Assembly: GCA_000719695.1 (NCBI GenBank)
Contig: JOHN01000053.1
Coordinates: 28,101 to 92,100, forward strand
Source of the DNA: Streptomyces sp. NRRL F-6131
GTDB lineage: Bacteria; Actinomycetota; Actinomycetes; Streptomycetales; Streptomycetaceae
Length of the DNA: 64,000 nt
Direction of reading: 5' to 3'
Shown: positions 1-8,964 of the stretch, piece by piece
How positions within the stretch are numbered: the stretch's first letter is position 1
How the letters are laid out: the number at the start of each line of letters is the position of its first letter
Program-made: the position numbers and the translations under genes
Notes under the pieces: generated by a model
The model's database searches: none
What the model was told of the DNA's origin: nothing
What the model saw: the letters and a program-made list of their open reading frames with translations, nothing else

Positions 1-189
1 GGCACGGCTGAGGGCGTGGTGGCGTTCGCCGGAGACCTGTGGTGGCACGCCGCCGGGCCGGCCGACGACCCGGTGGCCCCGGACCGTGAGCAGCTGCGCG
101 CCTCCCGGCTGCGGGTGCTGGCGGCGGCGGACCTGATCGTTCCGGGGCACGGCGCTCCGTTCAAGGGGGACGACTCCACCCCGCGGTAG
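1..189 (+). CDS. MBL-fold metallo-hydrolase, C-terminal fragment
   Basis: Open from the first base of the window to a TAG at 187-189, 62 residues visible. The fragment carries an AFAGDLWWHAA segment and then DLIVPGHGAPF near the end, the usual last metal-ligand region (PGHG) of metallo-beta-lactamase-fold hydrolases. The N-terminal HxHxDH motif must lie upstream of the window, so substrate cannot be inferred. The next gene starts 109 bases downstream behind its own promoter, so it is probably a separate transcription unit. Confidence 0.7.
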   Translation, partial: GTAEGVVAFAGDLWWHAAGPADDPVAPDREQLRASRLRVLAAADLIVPGHGAPFKGDDSTPR

Positions 190-221
190 CAGGCGGAACG
201 TGGCCACTGGGCCGAATGCGT

Positions 222-262
222 GTATCGCTCTCTTGACTGGCGTCACCGAAGCGCGATACTTG
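222..262 (+). promoter_or_regulatory. Promoter with flanking inverted repeat before the catabolic operon
   Basis: TTGACT (233-238) followed after 17-18 bases by ATACTT/TACTTG (256-262) is a good vegetative-type promoter about 35 bases before the ATG at 298. The arms GTATCGC (222-228) and GCGATAC (253-259) are exact inverted repeats that flank the -35 and overlap the -10. They make a plausible operator for the PaaX-type regulator encoded at the end of the operon. Binding is inferred. Confidence 0.5.
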
Positions 263-297
263 CCTCACTCCCGCTCGCCCGATGAGGTGGCCCGCCC

Positions 298-2352
298 ATG
301 GAGCTCTCTCCCTCTGCGCACGTGGACACGTTCTGTCGCGACAACCTGCCACCCTTCGAGGAGTGGCCCGAATTCCGCTTCGACCTACCGGAGTTGGTCT
401 ATCCGGACCGACTGAACTGCGCGCACGAACTGCTCGACGCGACGATCGAGCAGTTCGGCGCCGACCGGCGCTGCCTGGTCACGCCGGACGGCCACTGGAC
501 GTACGGCGAACTGCGTGAGCGCGCCGACGCGGTGGCCCGGCTGCTGACCGAACGGTTCGGCCTGGTACCCGGCAACCGGGTCCTGCTGCGCGGCCCCAAC
601 GCACCCTGGCTGGTGGCCTGTTGGCTCGGCGTCCTGAAGGCCGGCGGGGTGGTGGTGACCACCATGCCGCTGCTCCGGGCGGCCGAGCTGACCGCCCTGC
701 ACGAGGTCGCGGCGCCCGTCCTGGCGCTCTGCGACCACCGGTTCCTGGCGGAGCTGGAACAGGCCCGGACGCCGGGACTGACCGTGGTGCCGTACGGCGG
801 CACCGGGCCGGCGGACCTCACCGCACGCTGCGCCGGGCTGACCGGCCCGTTCACCGCCGTACCGACCGCCGCCGACGACGTCGCGCTGATCGCCTTCACC
901 TCCGGCACCACCGGCCGGCCCAAGGCCACCCTGCACTTCCACCGCGACGTGCTCGCCAACGCCGACACCTTCTCCCGCCACCTGCTGCGGCCCACCCCGG
1001 ACGACCTGTTCGCGGGCACCCCGCCACTCGCCTTCACCTTCGGGCTCGGCGGACTGGTGGTCTTCCCGCTGCGGGCCGGCGCGGCCACCCTGCTGCTGGA
1101 GCAGGCCACCCCCGAGCAGCTCGCCGAGCACGTCCACCGGCACGGGGTCAGCGTGCTGTTCACCGCGCCGACGGCCTACCGGGCGATCCTCGCCGCCGGG
1201 CTGGCCGACCGGCTCGCCGGCGTGCGGCGGTGCGTCTCGGCCGGCGAGCACCTGCCGGCCGCCGTCTGGGAGGCGTTCCGCGCCGCCACCGGGCAACGGC
1301 TGATCGACGGCATCGGGGCCACCGAACTGCTGCACGTCTTCATCTCCGCCGCCGACGACGACATCCGCCCGGGCGCGACCGGCCGGCCGGTGCCCGGCTA
1401 CCGGGCGGCGATACTCGACGAAGAGGGCCGGCCGGTGCCGGACGGGCAGCCGGGGCGGCTCGCCGTCAAGGGCCCGACCGGCTGCCGCTACCTGCGCGAC
1501 GAGCGCCAGCACGACTACGTGCGGGACGGCTGGAACCTCACCGGCGACACCTATGTCCGCGACCCGGACGGGTACTTCTGGTACCGGGCGCGCAACGACG
1601 ACATGATCGTCTCCTCCGGCTACAACATCGCCGGGCCCGAGGTGGAGCAGGTGCTCGCCGACCACCCCGGCGTCGCGGACTGCGCGGTCGTCGGGGTGCC
1701 GGACGAGCGGCGCGGCACGGTGGTCAAGGCGTACGTGGTGCTGCGTCCGGGCACGGCCGCCGGACCGGAGACCGTCCGGGCGCTCCAGGAGCACGTCAAA
1801 CAGGCCATCGCGCCGTACAAGTACCCGCGCGCGGTGGAGTTCGTCGACGCCCTGCCACGCACCGCGACGGGGAAGCTGGCGCGCGCCGAACTGCGCCGCC
1901 GGGCGGCGCCCGGGGCGGCCGGCCCGACGGCGGCCCCCACGCCGGCCAGTGTGAGCACCGAGCGGCGGGTCGAGTGGTCGGACACCGACGCGGCCGGCCA
2001 CTACCACTTCTCGGCCGTCCAGCGCTGGGCCGAGGCGGCGGAGGCGACGCTGCTGCGCCGGCTCGGCCTGGACGGGCTGTTCGGTCGGATCCCGCGGGTG
2101 CACTTCGAGGCCGACTACCGCGAGCGGCTCTGGTTCGGCGACCTGGTCCGCACCGAGCTGCGGGTCGACCGGATCGGCGGCTCCTCGCTGCACTACGTCT
2201 TCGAGGTGCACGGGCCGAACGGCCTGGCCGCCAGCGGGCGGATGTCGGTGGTGCACGCGGCGCCGCACGCCAAGGGCACCGAACCGTGGCCGGAGCAGGT
2301 GCGGCACGCGCTGGCCGGGGCCGGACGCCAGGAGCCGGAGGTGGTCCGGTGA
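298..2352 (+). CDS. Aryl-CoA ligase fused to 4-hydroxybenzoyl-CoA-type thioesterase
   Basis: 684 residues. Residues about 1-540 are an ANL-superfamily acid-CoA ligase of the benzoate/2-aminobenzoate/salicylate type: P-loop FTSGTTGRPKAT near 200, GIGATELLH near 340, the TGD motif and a C-terminal PRTATGKLAR lysine motif near 525. After an Ala/Pro linker, residues about 555-665 form a hotdog domain starting RRVEWSDTDAAGHYHFS, with the Asp of the 4-hydroxybenzoyl-CoA thioesterase family. It should activate salicylate (or another 2-substituted benzoate) to its CoA ester, while the fused thioesterase could release gentisate after ring hydroxylation. The downstream hydroxylase starts in a GTGA overlap, so the two are translationally coupled. 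Substrate identity is inferred from the pathway; anthranilate is the main alternative. Confidence 0.85.
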   Translation: MELSPSAHVDTFCRDNLPPFEEWPEFRFDLPELVYPDRLNCAHELLDATIEQFGADRRCLVTPDGHWTYGELRERADAVARLLTERFGLVPGNRVLLRGPNAPWLVACWLGVLKAGGVVVTTMPLLRAAELTALHEVAAPVLALCDHRFLAELEQARTPGLTVVPYGGTGPADLTARCAGLTGPFTAVPTAADDVALIAFTSGTTGRPKATLHFHRDVLANADTFSRHLLRPTPDDLFAGTPPLAFTFGLGGLVVFPLRAGAATLLLEQATPEQLAEHVHRHGVSVLFTAPTAYRAILAAGLADRLAGVRRCVSAGEHLPAAVWEAFRAATGQRLIDGIGATELLHVFISAADDDIRPGATGRPVPGYRAAILDEEGRPVPDGQPGRLAVKGPTGCRYLRDERQHDYVRDGWNLTGDTYVRDPDGYFWYRARNDDMIVSSGYNIAGPEVEQVLADHPGVADCAVVGVPDERRGTVVKAYVVLRPGTAAGPETVRALQEHVKQAIAPYKYPRAVEFVDALPRTATGKLARAELRRRAAPGAAGPTAAPTPASVSTERRVEWSDTDAAGHYHFSAVQRWAEAAEATLLRRLGLDGLFGRIPRVHFEADYRERLWFGDLVRTELRVDRIGGSSLHYVFEVHGPNGLAASGRMSVVHAAPHAKGTEPWPEQVRHALAGAGRQEPEVVR

Positions 2353-4883
2353 CCGGCCGGGCGGCAGAAGCCGGGGGCGGAGGCGGTCCGGCGACCGGCC
2401 GGGCGCAGCGGATCGCGGTGATCGGCGCCGGCCCCGGCGGGCTCTACTTCGCCGCCCTGGCCAAGCGGTCGGCCCCGGAGCGGGACATCACGGTCTTCGA
2501 ACGGGACGGCCGCGAGGACGAGTTCGGCTTCGGCGTGGTCTTCTCCGACGAGACCCTGGACGGCATCGCCCAGGCCGATCCCCGGGTGTTCGCGGCGATG
2601 AGCGCGGAGTTCGCCCGCTGGAGCGACATCGACGTGCGGTACGCCGGGCAGGTGCGCACCAGCGGGGGGCACGGCTTCGCCGCGCTGGACCGCAACCGGC
2701 TCCGCGCGATCCTGCAACGGCGCTGCGCGGAGCTGGCGGTGGACGTCCGCTACCGCACGCCCGCCCCGCCGGTCGCGCGGCTCGCCGAGGAGTACGACCT
2801 GGTGGTCGCCGCCGACGGCATCCACTCGGCGACCCGCGCGGCGTACGCCTCGACCTTCCGGCCGGAGCTGGACGAGCGGCACGCCCGCTACATGTGGCTG
2901 GCCACGGACAAGGTCTTCGACGCCTTCACCTTCCTGGTCGAGCGCTTCGACTTCGGGGTGCTCCAGGTGCACGCCTACCCGTACAGCGCCGAACGGTCGA
3001 CGTTCATCGTCGAGATCGGCGAGGAGGCGTGGCGCCGGGCGGGCTTCGAGGCCCTCGCCGACCGGGAGTTCGCGCGCGGCGAGAGCGATGTCGCGAGCGT
3101 GCGGCGCTGCGCGGAGCTGCTCGCCGGGCACCTGGACGGGCACCGGCTGATCCCGAACGCCTCCCGCTGGATCCGCTTCACCACGGTGCGCAACGCGACC
3201 TGGCGGCACCGGAACGTGGTGCTGCTCGGCGACGCCGCGCACTCGGCGCACTTCTCGATCGGCTCGGGCACCAAGCTGGCCCTGGAGGACGCCCTGGCGC
3301 TCGCCGCGAGCCTCGTCGAACAGCCCACGGTGGCGGAGGCGTCGGCCGCCTACGAGGCCGAGCGGCGGCCGGTGGTGGAGTCCACCCAGCGGGCCGCGCA
3401 GGCCAGTCTGGAGTGGTTCGAGACGATCGACCGGCGGACCGGGCAGGACGCCGACCGGTTCGCGTTCAACCTGCTCACCCGGAGCCGGCGGGTCACCTAC
3501 GGGAACCTGCGGGCCCGCGACCCCGGCTTCGTGGCGGCGGTGGAGAGCGCGTTCGCCGGGGGCGCCGAACCGGCCGGGGCGGCCGCGGTGCCGCCGATGT
3601 TCCGGCCGCTGAAGCTGGCCGCGCTGGAGCTGCGCAACCGGGTGGTGGTGCCGCCGCTGGCCACCTTCACGTCCGTGGACGCGCTGCCGAGCGCCTTCGA
3701 CCGGGCGCAGCTGACCGCCCACGCCCTCGGCGGCGCCGGGCTGGTGATCGCCGGGATGACGGCGGTCACCCCGGAAGGCCGGGCCACCGACCGCTGCCCC
3801 GGCCTGTGGAACGACCGCCAGGAGGCGGCCTGGCGCCAACTCGTCGACGACGTCCGGAAGGTGAGCGACAGCCCGGTCGGGATCCAGCTGACCCACGCCG
3901 GTCGGCGGGCCGCCCGGGCGGTGCCCGGACCGGACGGGACCGGGCGACCCCTCGCCGAGGGGGGCTGGCCGCTGCTGGCCGCCTCGCCGCTGCCCTGGGA
4001 CGCCGACAGCCGGCGGCCGCACGAGGCGAACGCGGTCGAACTCGCTGCCGTCGCGGCGGACTTCGCGGCGGCGGCGGAGCGTGCGGCGCGGGCCGGCTTC
4101 GACGTGCTGGAGCTCCAGTTCGGCCACGGCCACCTGGTCTCCGGCTTCCTGTCGCCGCTGACCAACCGGCGCACCGACCGCTACGGCGGCCCGCTCGCCC
4201 AGCGGCTGCGGCTGCCGCTGGAGGTGCTGGCGGCGGTCCGCGCGGTCTGGCCGGCCGGGCGGCCGCTGCTGGCGCGGATCTCGGCGAGCGACTGGGCGCC
4301 GGGCGGCACCACCGAGGCGGAGGCCGTCGCGATCTGCCGGGCCCTCGCGGACGGCGGGGTGGACGCGGTGGACGTCTCCACCGGCGAGGTCGTGGCCCAC
4401 CAGCGGCCGCCGTACGGGCGCGGCTACCAGACCCCGTTCGCCGAACTGGTGCGGGCCGCCACCGGGCTGCCCACCGTCGCGGTCGGCGCGATCTCCGGGC
4501 ACGACGACGCCAACTCGGTGCTGCTGGCCGGGCGGGCCGACCTGGTGGCGGTCGGCCGGGCCCAGCTGTACGACCCGCTGTGGACCCTGCACGCCGCCGC
4601 CGAGCAGGGGTACGCCGGGCCGGGGGCGCGCTGGCCCGACCCGTGGGCGGCGGGCAGCCGGCCACCACCGGGGCCGGGCGCCGACCGGGTGGCGCCGCGG
4701 CTGCGGCTGGTGCGCGAGCCCGAACCGCCCGTGCACCGCCGCTGGCGGCCCGGCCCGAGCGGGCCCGTCGGCGCCACCGGCCCCGGTGGACCCGCCGGAC
4801 CCGCCGAGTCCACCCAGTCCGCCGAGAACGCCGAGCACGCCGAGCACGCCGAACGCCCCGGCCCGACCGAGGAGGAGCGATGA
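2349..4883 (+). CDS. Bifunctional salicylyl-CoA 5-hydroxylase/oxidoreductase (FAD monooxygenase + OYE)
   Basis: 844 residues from a GTG overlapping the ligase stop. The N-terminal half (about 20-400) is a group A flavoprotein hydroxylase: VIGAGPGGLYFA dinucleotide fold, DGIHSATR, and VLLGDAAHSAHFSIGSG FAD motif. The C-terminal half (about 415-790) is an old-yellow-enzyme TIM barrel (LAALELRNRVVVPPL; QLTHAGRRA; HLVSGFLSPLTNRRTDRYGG). This domain pair is known from salicylyl-CoA 5-hydroxylase and 2-aminobenzoyl-CoA monooxygenase/reductase. With a gentisate dioxygenase two genes on, salicylyl-CoA to gentisyl-CoA is the better reading. The last 60 residues are Pro/Gly/Glu-rich and probably disordered. 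Confidence 0.85.
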   Translation: MTGRAAEAGGGGGPATGRAQRIAVIGAGPGGLYFAALAKRSAPERDITVFERDGREDEFGFGVVFSDETLDGIAQADPRVFAAMSAEFARWSDIDVRYAGQVRTSGGHGFAALDRNRLRAILQRRCAELAVDVRYRTPAPPVARLAEEYDLVVAADGIHSATRAAYASTFRPELDERHARYMWLATDKVFDAFTFLVERFDFGVLQVHAYPYSAERSTFIVEIGEEAWRRAGFEALADREFARGESDVASVRRCAELLAGHLDGHRLIPNASRWIRFTTVRNATWRHRNVVLLGDAAHSAHFSIGSGTKLALEDALALAASLVEQPTVAEASAAYEAERRPVVESTQRAAQASLEWFETIDRRTGQDADRFAFNLLTRSRRVTYGNLRARDPGFVAAVESAFAGGAEPAGAAAVPPMFRPLKLAALELRNRVVVPPLATFTSVDALPSAFDRAQLTAHALGGAGLVIAGMTAVTPEGRATDRCPGLWNDRQEAAWRQLVDDVRKVSDSPVGIQLTHAGRRAARAVPGPDGTGRPLAEGGWPLLAASPLPWDADSRRPHEANAVELAAVAADFAAAAERAARAGFDVLELQFGHGHLVSGFLSPLTNRRTDRYGGPLAQRLRLPLEVLAAVRAVWPAGRPLLARISASDWAPGGTTEAEAVAICRALADGGVDAVDVSTGEVVAHQRPPYGRGYQTPFAELVRAATGLPTVAVGAISGHDDANSVLLAGRADLVAVGRAQLYDPLWTLHAAAEQGYAGPGARWPDPWAAGSRPPPGPGADRVAPRLRLVREPEPPVHRRWRPGPSGPVGATGPGGPAGPAESTQSAENAEHAEHAERPGPTEEER

Positions 4884-5884
4884 CCGCGCCCGTCGCCGCC
4901 GCGCTGCGGCTGCCCCGCTTCACCGCCGCCGCCGTCCAGGCCGCCCCCGTCTTCCTGGACCCGGCCGCCACGGTGGCCAAGGCGGTCGCACTGATCCACG
5001 AGGCCGCCGACCACGGCGCCTCCCTGGTGGTCTTCCCCGAGGTGTTCGTCCCCGGCTACCCCTACTGGAACTGGACGATGAACCCGATCCAGGGCTCGCC
5101 CTGGTACGAGCGCCTCTACCGCGCCTCGGTGGACGTCCCCGGTCCCTACGTCGACGCGCTGCGCGCCGCCGCCCGCCGGGCCGGCGTCGTGCTGGTGATC
5201 GGCGTCAACGAACGCGGCCCGCACAGCCTCGGGGCGCTGTACAACACCCTGCTGGTCATCGACGCCGACGGCGAACTGCTGAACGTGCACCGCAAGTTGG
5301 TGCCCACCTGGGCCGAGAAGCTGACCTGGACGCCGGGCGACGGCAGCACCCTGCGGGTCCACGACACCGCCGTCGGACCGCTCGGCGCGCTGGCCTGCGG
5401 CGAGAACACCAACCCGCTGGCCCGCTTCACCCTCCTCGCCCAGGGCGAACTCGTCCACGTGGCCAGCTACATCGCGCTGCCGGTCGCCCCCGAGGACTAC
5501 GACATGGCGGAGGCGATCGCGCTGCGCGCCGCCGCCCACTGCTTCGAGGGCAAGGTGTTCACCGTCGTCTCCTGCTCGACGATCTCGCCCGAGATCGTCG
5601 ACGCCGTCGCCGGCGAGGACCAGCAGGTGCGCAAGCAACTCGCCCGCCCGCGTAGCGCGTTGTCCGGGATCTTCGGCCCCGACGGCCGCGCGGTGACCGA
5701 ACCGCTGGTGGACGAGGAGGGCATCGTCTACGCCGAGATCGACCTCGGCCGCTGTGTGCAGCCCAAGCAGATGCACGACATCGTCGGCCACTACAACCGC
5801 TTCGACGTCTTCCGGCTGCACGTGGACAACCGTCCGCAGCGCCCCCTGACACTGCCGGACCCGCCCCCGAAGGAGGAGGAATGA
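4880..5884 (+). CDS. Nitrilase (carbon-nitrogen hydrolase)
   Basis: 334 residues, ATG in an ATGA overlap with the previous gene and a GGAGGAG site at 4871-4877. The catalytic triad is visible: Glu54 in FPEVF, Lys139 in HRKLVPTW and Cys173 in ACGENTNPLARF. Length and the PGYPYWNW segment fit aliphatic or aryl nitrilases (nitrile to acid plus ammonia). Its place inside the aromatic-acid operon suggests that an aromatic nitrile such as a hydroxybenzonitrile, or a related amide, is converted to the acid taken by the ligase. The exact substrate is inference. Confidence 0.85.
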   Translation: MTAPVAAALRLPRFTAAAVQAAPVFLDPAATVAKAVALIHEAADHGASLVVFPEVFVPGYPYWNWTMNPIQGSPWYERLYRASVDVPGPYVDALRAAARRAGVVLVIGVNERGPHSLGALYNTLLVIDADGELLNVHRKLVPTWAEKLTWTPGDGSTLRVHDTAVGPLGALACGENTNPLARFTLLAQGELVHVASYIALPVAPEDYDMAEAIALRAAAHCFEGKVFTVVSCSTISPEIVDAVAGEDQQVRKQLARPRSALSGIFGPDGRAVTEPLVDEEGIVYAEIDLGRCVQPKQMHDIVGHYNRFDVFRLHVDNRPQRPLTLPDPPPKEEE

Positions 5885-6996
5885 CCGCCTACGACGACGA
5901 CCGGATCGGCCGCGCCCGGGTCACCGACAACCCCGAACTCGCCGCCTACTACGAGGAGCTGGCCAAGGTCGACGCGGGCGCGCTGTGGACCGTGGCGAAC
6001 GAGATCGAGCCCTGGTACCCGCAGCCCCGGTCGGTCCCGGTGCTCTGGCGCTACGCCGACCTGCGCCCGCTGGTGCGCAAGGCCCTGCCGCTGGTCAAGG
6101 CCGACGACGCGGGCCGCCGGGTGGTCATGCTGGTGAACCCCGGCCGCCGCGAACTCAGCGCCGCCGTCGGCCTGCTGTACACCGGCCTGCAGATCATGGG
6201 CCCCGGCGAGGCGATGACCGCCCACCGCCACCAGGCCTCCGCGCTGCGCTTCGTCCACGAGGGCACCGGCGCCTGGACCGTCGTCGACGGCCAGAAACTC
6301 AAGGTCGGCCCGCGCGACTTCGCGATCACGCCCAACAGCACCTGGCACGAGCACGGGAACGAGTCCGCCGACGGCCCGGTGATCTGGCAGGACGGCCTGG
6401 ACATCCCGCTGGTCAACATGCTCGACGCCAACTTCTACGAAGTCCACCCCGAGCTGTACCAGCGGCCCGGCCCGGTGGCCAACTCCTCGCTGCTCACCTA
6501 CAGCGGCAATCTGCTGCCGTACGGCGCGGAGAAGTGGACCCGGCCGTACTCGCCGCTGCTCGGCTGGCCCTGGGAGCCCAGCTACCACGCGCTCGCCCAA
6601 CTCGCCCGGGCCGCCGAGGGATCGCCCTACGACGGGGTGATCATGGAGTACACCAACCCGGTCACCGGCGGCTCGGTGATGCCCACCATGAGCGCCCACC
6701 TCCAGCTGCTGCGCCCCGGCCAGGCGACCCGCGCCCACCGGCACACCGGCTCGGTCGTCTACACGGCCGCCAAGGGGCGGGGCGTCTCGGTGGTCGCCGG
6801 GCACCGCTTCGAGTGGCAGCAGGGCGACATCTTCGTGGTGCCGTCCTGGGCCTGGCACGAGCACGCGAACCTCGACCCCGGCGAGGACGCCTGCCTGTTC
6901 TCCTTCAACGACTTCCCGGTGATGCACTCGCTCGGCCTGTACCGCGAGGAGCCCTACCCGGACCACGACGGGCACCAGCCCACCACCAGGCCGTGA
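5881..6996 (+). CDS. Gentisate 1,2-dioxygenase (bicupin)
   Basis: 371 residues, ATGA overlap with the nitrilase and a GGAGGAGG site. Two cupin domains: the N-terminal one carries the iron ligands in AHRHQASALRFVHEG (His115, His117) and TWHEHG; the C-terminal one has ATRAHRHTGSVVY and WAWHEHAN. The spacing and family features match gentisate 1,2-dioxygenase, which opens gentisate to maleylpyruvate. 1-Hydroxy-2-naphthoate or salicylate dioxygenase are related alternatives, but the preceding 5-hydroxylase supports gentisate. Confidence 0.88.
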   Translation: MTAYDDDRIGRARVTDNPELAAYYEELAKVDAGALWTVANEIEPWYPQPRSVPVLWRYADLRPLVRKALPLVKADDAGRRVVMLVNPGRRELSAAVGLLYTGLQIMGPGEAMTAHRHQASALRFVHEGTGAWTVVDGQKLKVGPRDFAITPNSTWHEHGNESADGPVIWQDGLDIPLVNMLDANFYEVHPELYQRPGPVANSSLLTYSGNLLPYGAEKWTRPYSPLLGWPWEPSYHALAQLARAAEGSPYDGVIMEYTNPVTGGSVMPTMSAHLQLLRPGQATRAHRHTGSVVYTAAKGRGVSVVAGHRFEWQQGDIFVVPSWAWHEHANLDPGEDACLFSFNDFPVMHSLGLYREEPYPDHDGHQPTTRP

Positions 6997-7044
6997 CTCG
7001 ACGGGTACCGGCCCACCCCACCCCGTGACCAGGAGCGCACACCC

Positions 7045-7944
7045 ATGCGGCTGTTGACCTACTGCACCCCCGGCGACGACACCCCCCGCCCCGGCGCCCT
7101 GCTGGACGGGGACCGGGTCGCCGACCTGTCCGCCCTCGCCTCCGCCGCCGGCCTCCGGCTGCCCCCCGACCTGCTGGGGCTGATCGCGGCCGGGGAGCCG
7201 GCCCTGGCCACCGCCCGCGAGCTGCTCGCCGACCCCGACCCCGCCCGGCTCCGCCCGCTCGCCGAGGTCGAGCTGCGCGCGCCGCTGCGGCCCGGCAAGA
7301 TCGTCGGCGTCGGCCTCAACTACGTCGAGCACGTCGCCGAGTCGCACCGCACCCTGGACACCGAGCGCGAACTGCCCGACCGGCCCGTGCTGTTCAGCAA
7401 GCCCTCCACCGCCGTCACCGGCCCCGGCCAGCCGATCCTGCACAACGCCGACCTCACCAAGCAGCTCGACTGGGAGTGCGAACTCGCCGTCGTCATCGGC
7501 GCACCGGCCTTCCGGGTGAGCGAGGCCGACGCCTGGCGGCACGTCTTCGGCTACAGCATCGTCAACGACGTCAGCGCCCGCGACCAGCGCCGCTCCGGCC
7601 AGTGGTTCTTCTCCAAGGGCCAGGACAGCTACGCGCCGTTCGGCCCGGTCGTGGTGACCGCCGACGAGATCCCCGACCCGCAGCGGCTCGACCTGTCCCT
7701 GCGGGTCAACGGCGAACTGCGACAGGACTCCAACACCCGCCACATGCTGTTCGGCATCGCCCGGCTGATCGCCGACATCTCCTCCGGCGTCACCCTGGAG
7801 CCCGGCGACGTCATCTCCACCGGCTCGCCGTCCGGCGTCGGCGCGGGGATGGTGCCCCCGCAGTTCCTCCAGCCCGGCGACCTGGTCGAGGCCACCGTCG
7901 AGGGGATCGGCACCCTCGCCAACCCGGTGGTCGACGCCCGCTGA
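7045..7944 (+). CDS. Fumarylacetoacetate hydrolase family acylpyruvate hydrolase
   Basis: 299 residues, start ATG with AGGAGC 8 bases upstream. FAH-fold features: KIVGVGLNYVEH, the metal ligand segment LDWECELAVVIG, DVSARDQR, FSKGQDSYAPFGP and a C-terminal ISTGSPSGVGAGM. In this operon it should cleave maleylpyruvate or fumarylpyruvate to pyruvate plus maleate or fumarate. The presence of a maleate isomerase immediately downstream and the absence of a maleylpyruvate isomerase in the operon favour direct maleylpyruvate hydrolysis. Confidence 0.85.
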   Translation: MRLLTYCTPGDDTPRPGALLDGDRVADLSALASAAGLRLPPDLLGLIAAGEPALATARELLADPDPARLRPLAEVELRAPLRPGKIVGVGLNYVEHVAESHRTLDTERELPDRPVLFSKPSTAVTGPGQPILHNADLTKQLDWECELAVVIGAPAFRVSEADAWRHVFGYSIVNDVSARDQRRSGQWFFSKGQDSYAPFGPVVVTADEIPDPQRLDLSLRVNGELRQDSNTRHMLFGIARLIADISSGVTLEPGDVISTGSPSGVGAGMVPPQFLQPGDLVEATVEGIGTLANPVVDAR

Positions 7945-8033
7945 CCGGCCGCCCGCCCACCGGCCGCCCGCCCACCGGCCGCCCGTCCACCGGCCGCCCG
8001 CTCCGCGGCCGCCCCCTCCATGGCCGCCCGCTC
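7944..8033 (+). repeat. Six degenerate 15-bp tandem repeats between genes
   Basis: From the stop of the hydrolase, six units of consensus ACCGGCCGCCCGCCC follow one another up to the ribosome site of the next gene (the first three nearly identical). The spacer could fold, but no clear single hairpin stands out. Confidence 0.75.
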
Positions 8034-8055
8034 TCCCCGCAGAGGAGCCCGTCCG

Positions 8056-8853
8056 ATGACCGCCCCGACGAACGCCCCGACGAACGCCCCGACCGCCACC
8101 ACCTACCGGATCGGCCAGATCGTCCCGAGCTCCAACGTCACCATGGAGACCGAGGTGCCCGCCCTGCTGCGGGCCCGCGAACGGGTCGCGCCCGAGCGGT
8201 TCACCTTCCACTCCAGCCGGATGCGGATGACCAGGGTCACCCCCGAACAGCTGCGCGCCATGGACGCCGAGTCCGACCGGTGCGCCACCGAACTCGCCGA
8301 CGCCCGGGTCGACGTGCTCGGCTACGCCTGCCTGGTCGCCGTCATGGCCACCGGCCCCGGCTACCACCGGGAGGCCGAACAGCGGCTGCACCGGCGCACC
8401 GCCGAGAACGGCGCCGCCGCACCCGTGGTCACCAGCGCCGGCGCACTGGTGACCGGACTGCACACCATCGGCGCCAAGAAGGTCGCCGTCGTCACCCCCT
8501 ACCTGCGGCCGCTGGCCCGCACCGTCGTCGACTACCTCGGCCACGAGGGCATCGAGGTGCTGGACTTCGCGGCCCTGGAGATCGCCGACAACCTCGACGT
8601 CGCCGCCCACGACCCGGCGAAGCTCCCGGCGATCGCCGCCGGGCTCGCGCACAGCCGGGCCGACGCGGTGGTGCTGTCCGCGTGCGTGCAGATGCCCTCG
8701 CTGTCGGCGATCGAGGAGGCCGAGCAGCGGCTCGGCAAGCCGGTCGTCTCGGCGGCCGTCTGCACCGCCCACCAACTGCTGCGCGCCCTCGGCCTGCCGG
8801 CCTTCGCCCCCGGCGCCGGGCACCTGCTCTCCGGCGCCTACGCCGAGGCCTGA
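8056..8853 (+). CDS. Maleate cis-trans isomerase (Asp/Glu racemase superfamily)
   Basis: 265 residues; ATG 8056 chosen over an upstream in-frame ATG at 8020 because GAGGAG lies at 8042-8047. The IGQIVPSSNVTMETE start, catalytic cysteines in GYACLVAV and VLSACVQMPS, and AxxTSAGALV are those of maleate isomerase and its arylmalonate-decarboxylase relatives. It converts maleate to fumarate, completing gentisate breakdown to TCA intermediates. The Thr/Ala/Pro-rich first 15 residues are poorly conserved and may be leader. Confidence 0.85.
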   Translation: MTAPTNAPTNAPTATTYRIGQIVPSSNVTMETEVPALLRARERVAPERFTFHSSRMRMTRVTPEQLRAMDAESDRCATELADARVDVLGYACLVAVMATGPGYHREAEQRLHRRTAENGAAAPVVTSAGALVTGLHTIGAKKVAVVTPYLRPLARTVVDYLGHEGIEVLDFAALEIADNLDVAAHDPAKLPAIAAGLAHSRADAVVLSACVQMPSLSAIEEAEQRLGKPVVSAAVCTAHQLLRALGLPAFAPGAGHLLSGAYAEA

Positions 8854-8964
8854 CCGGCGCGTCATCCGGCCGGGGTCGGCCGGGGTCGGCCGGGTCGACC
8901 GGGGCCGGACCGCGGTCCGGGGCCCAGCGCTATGATCACCACGAGCCGTCGGGAGGAGATCCGG

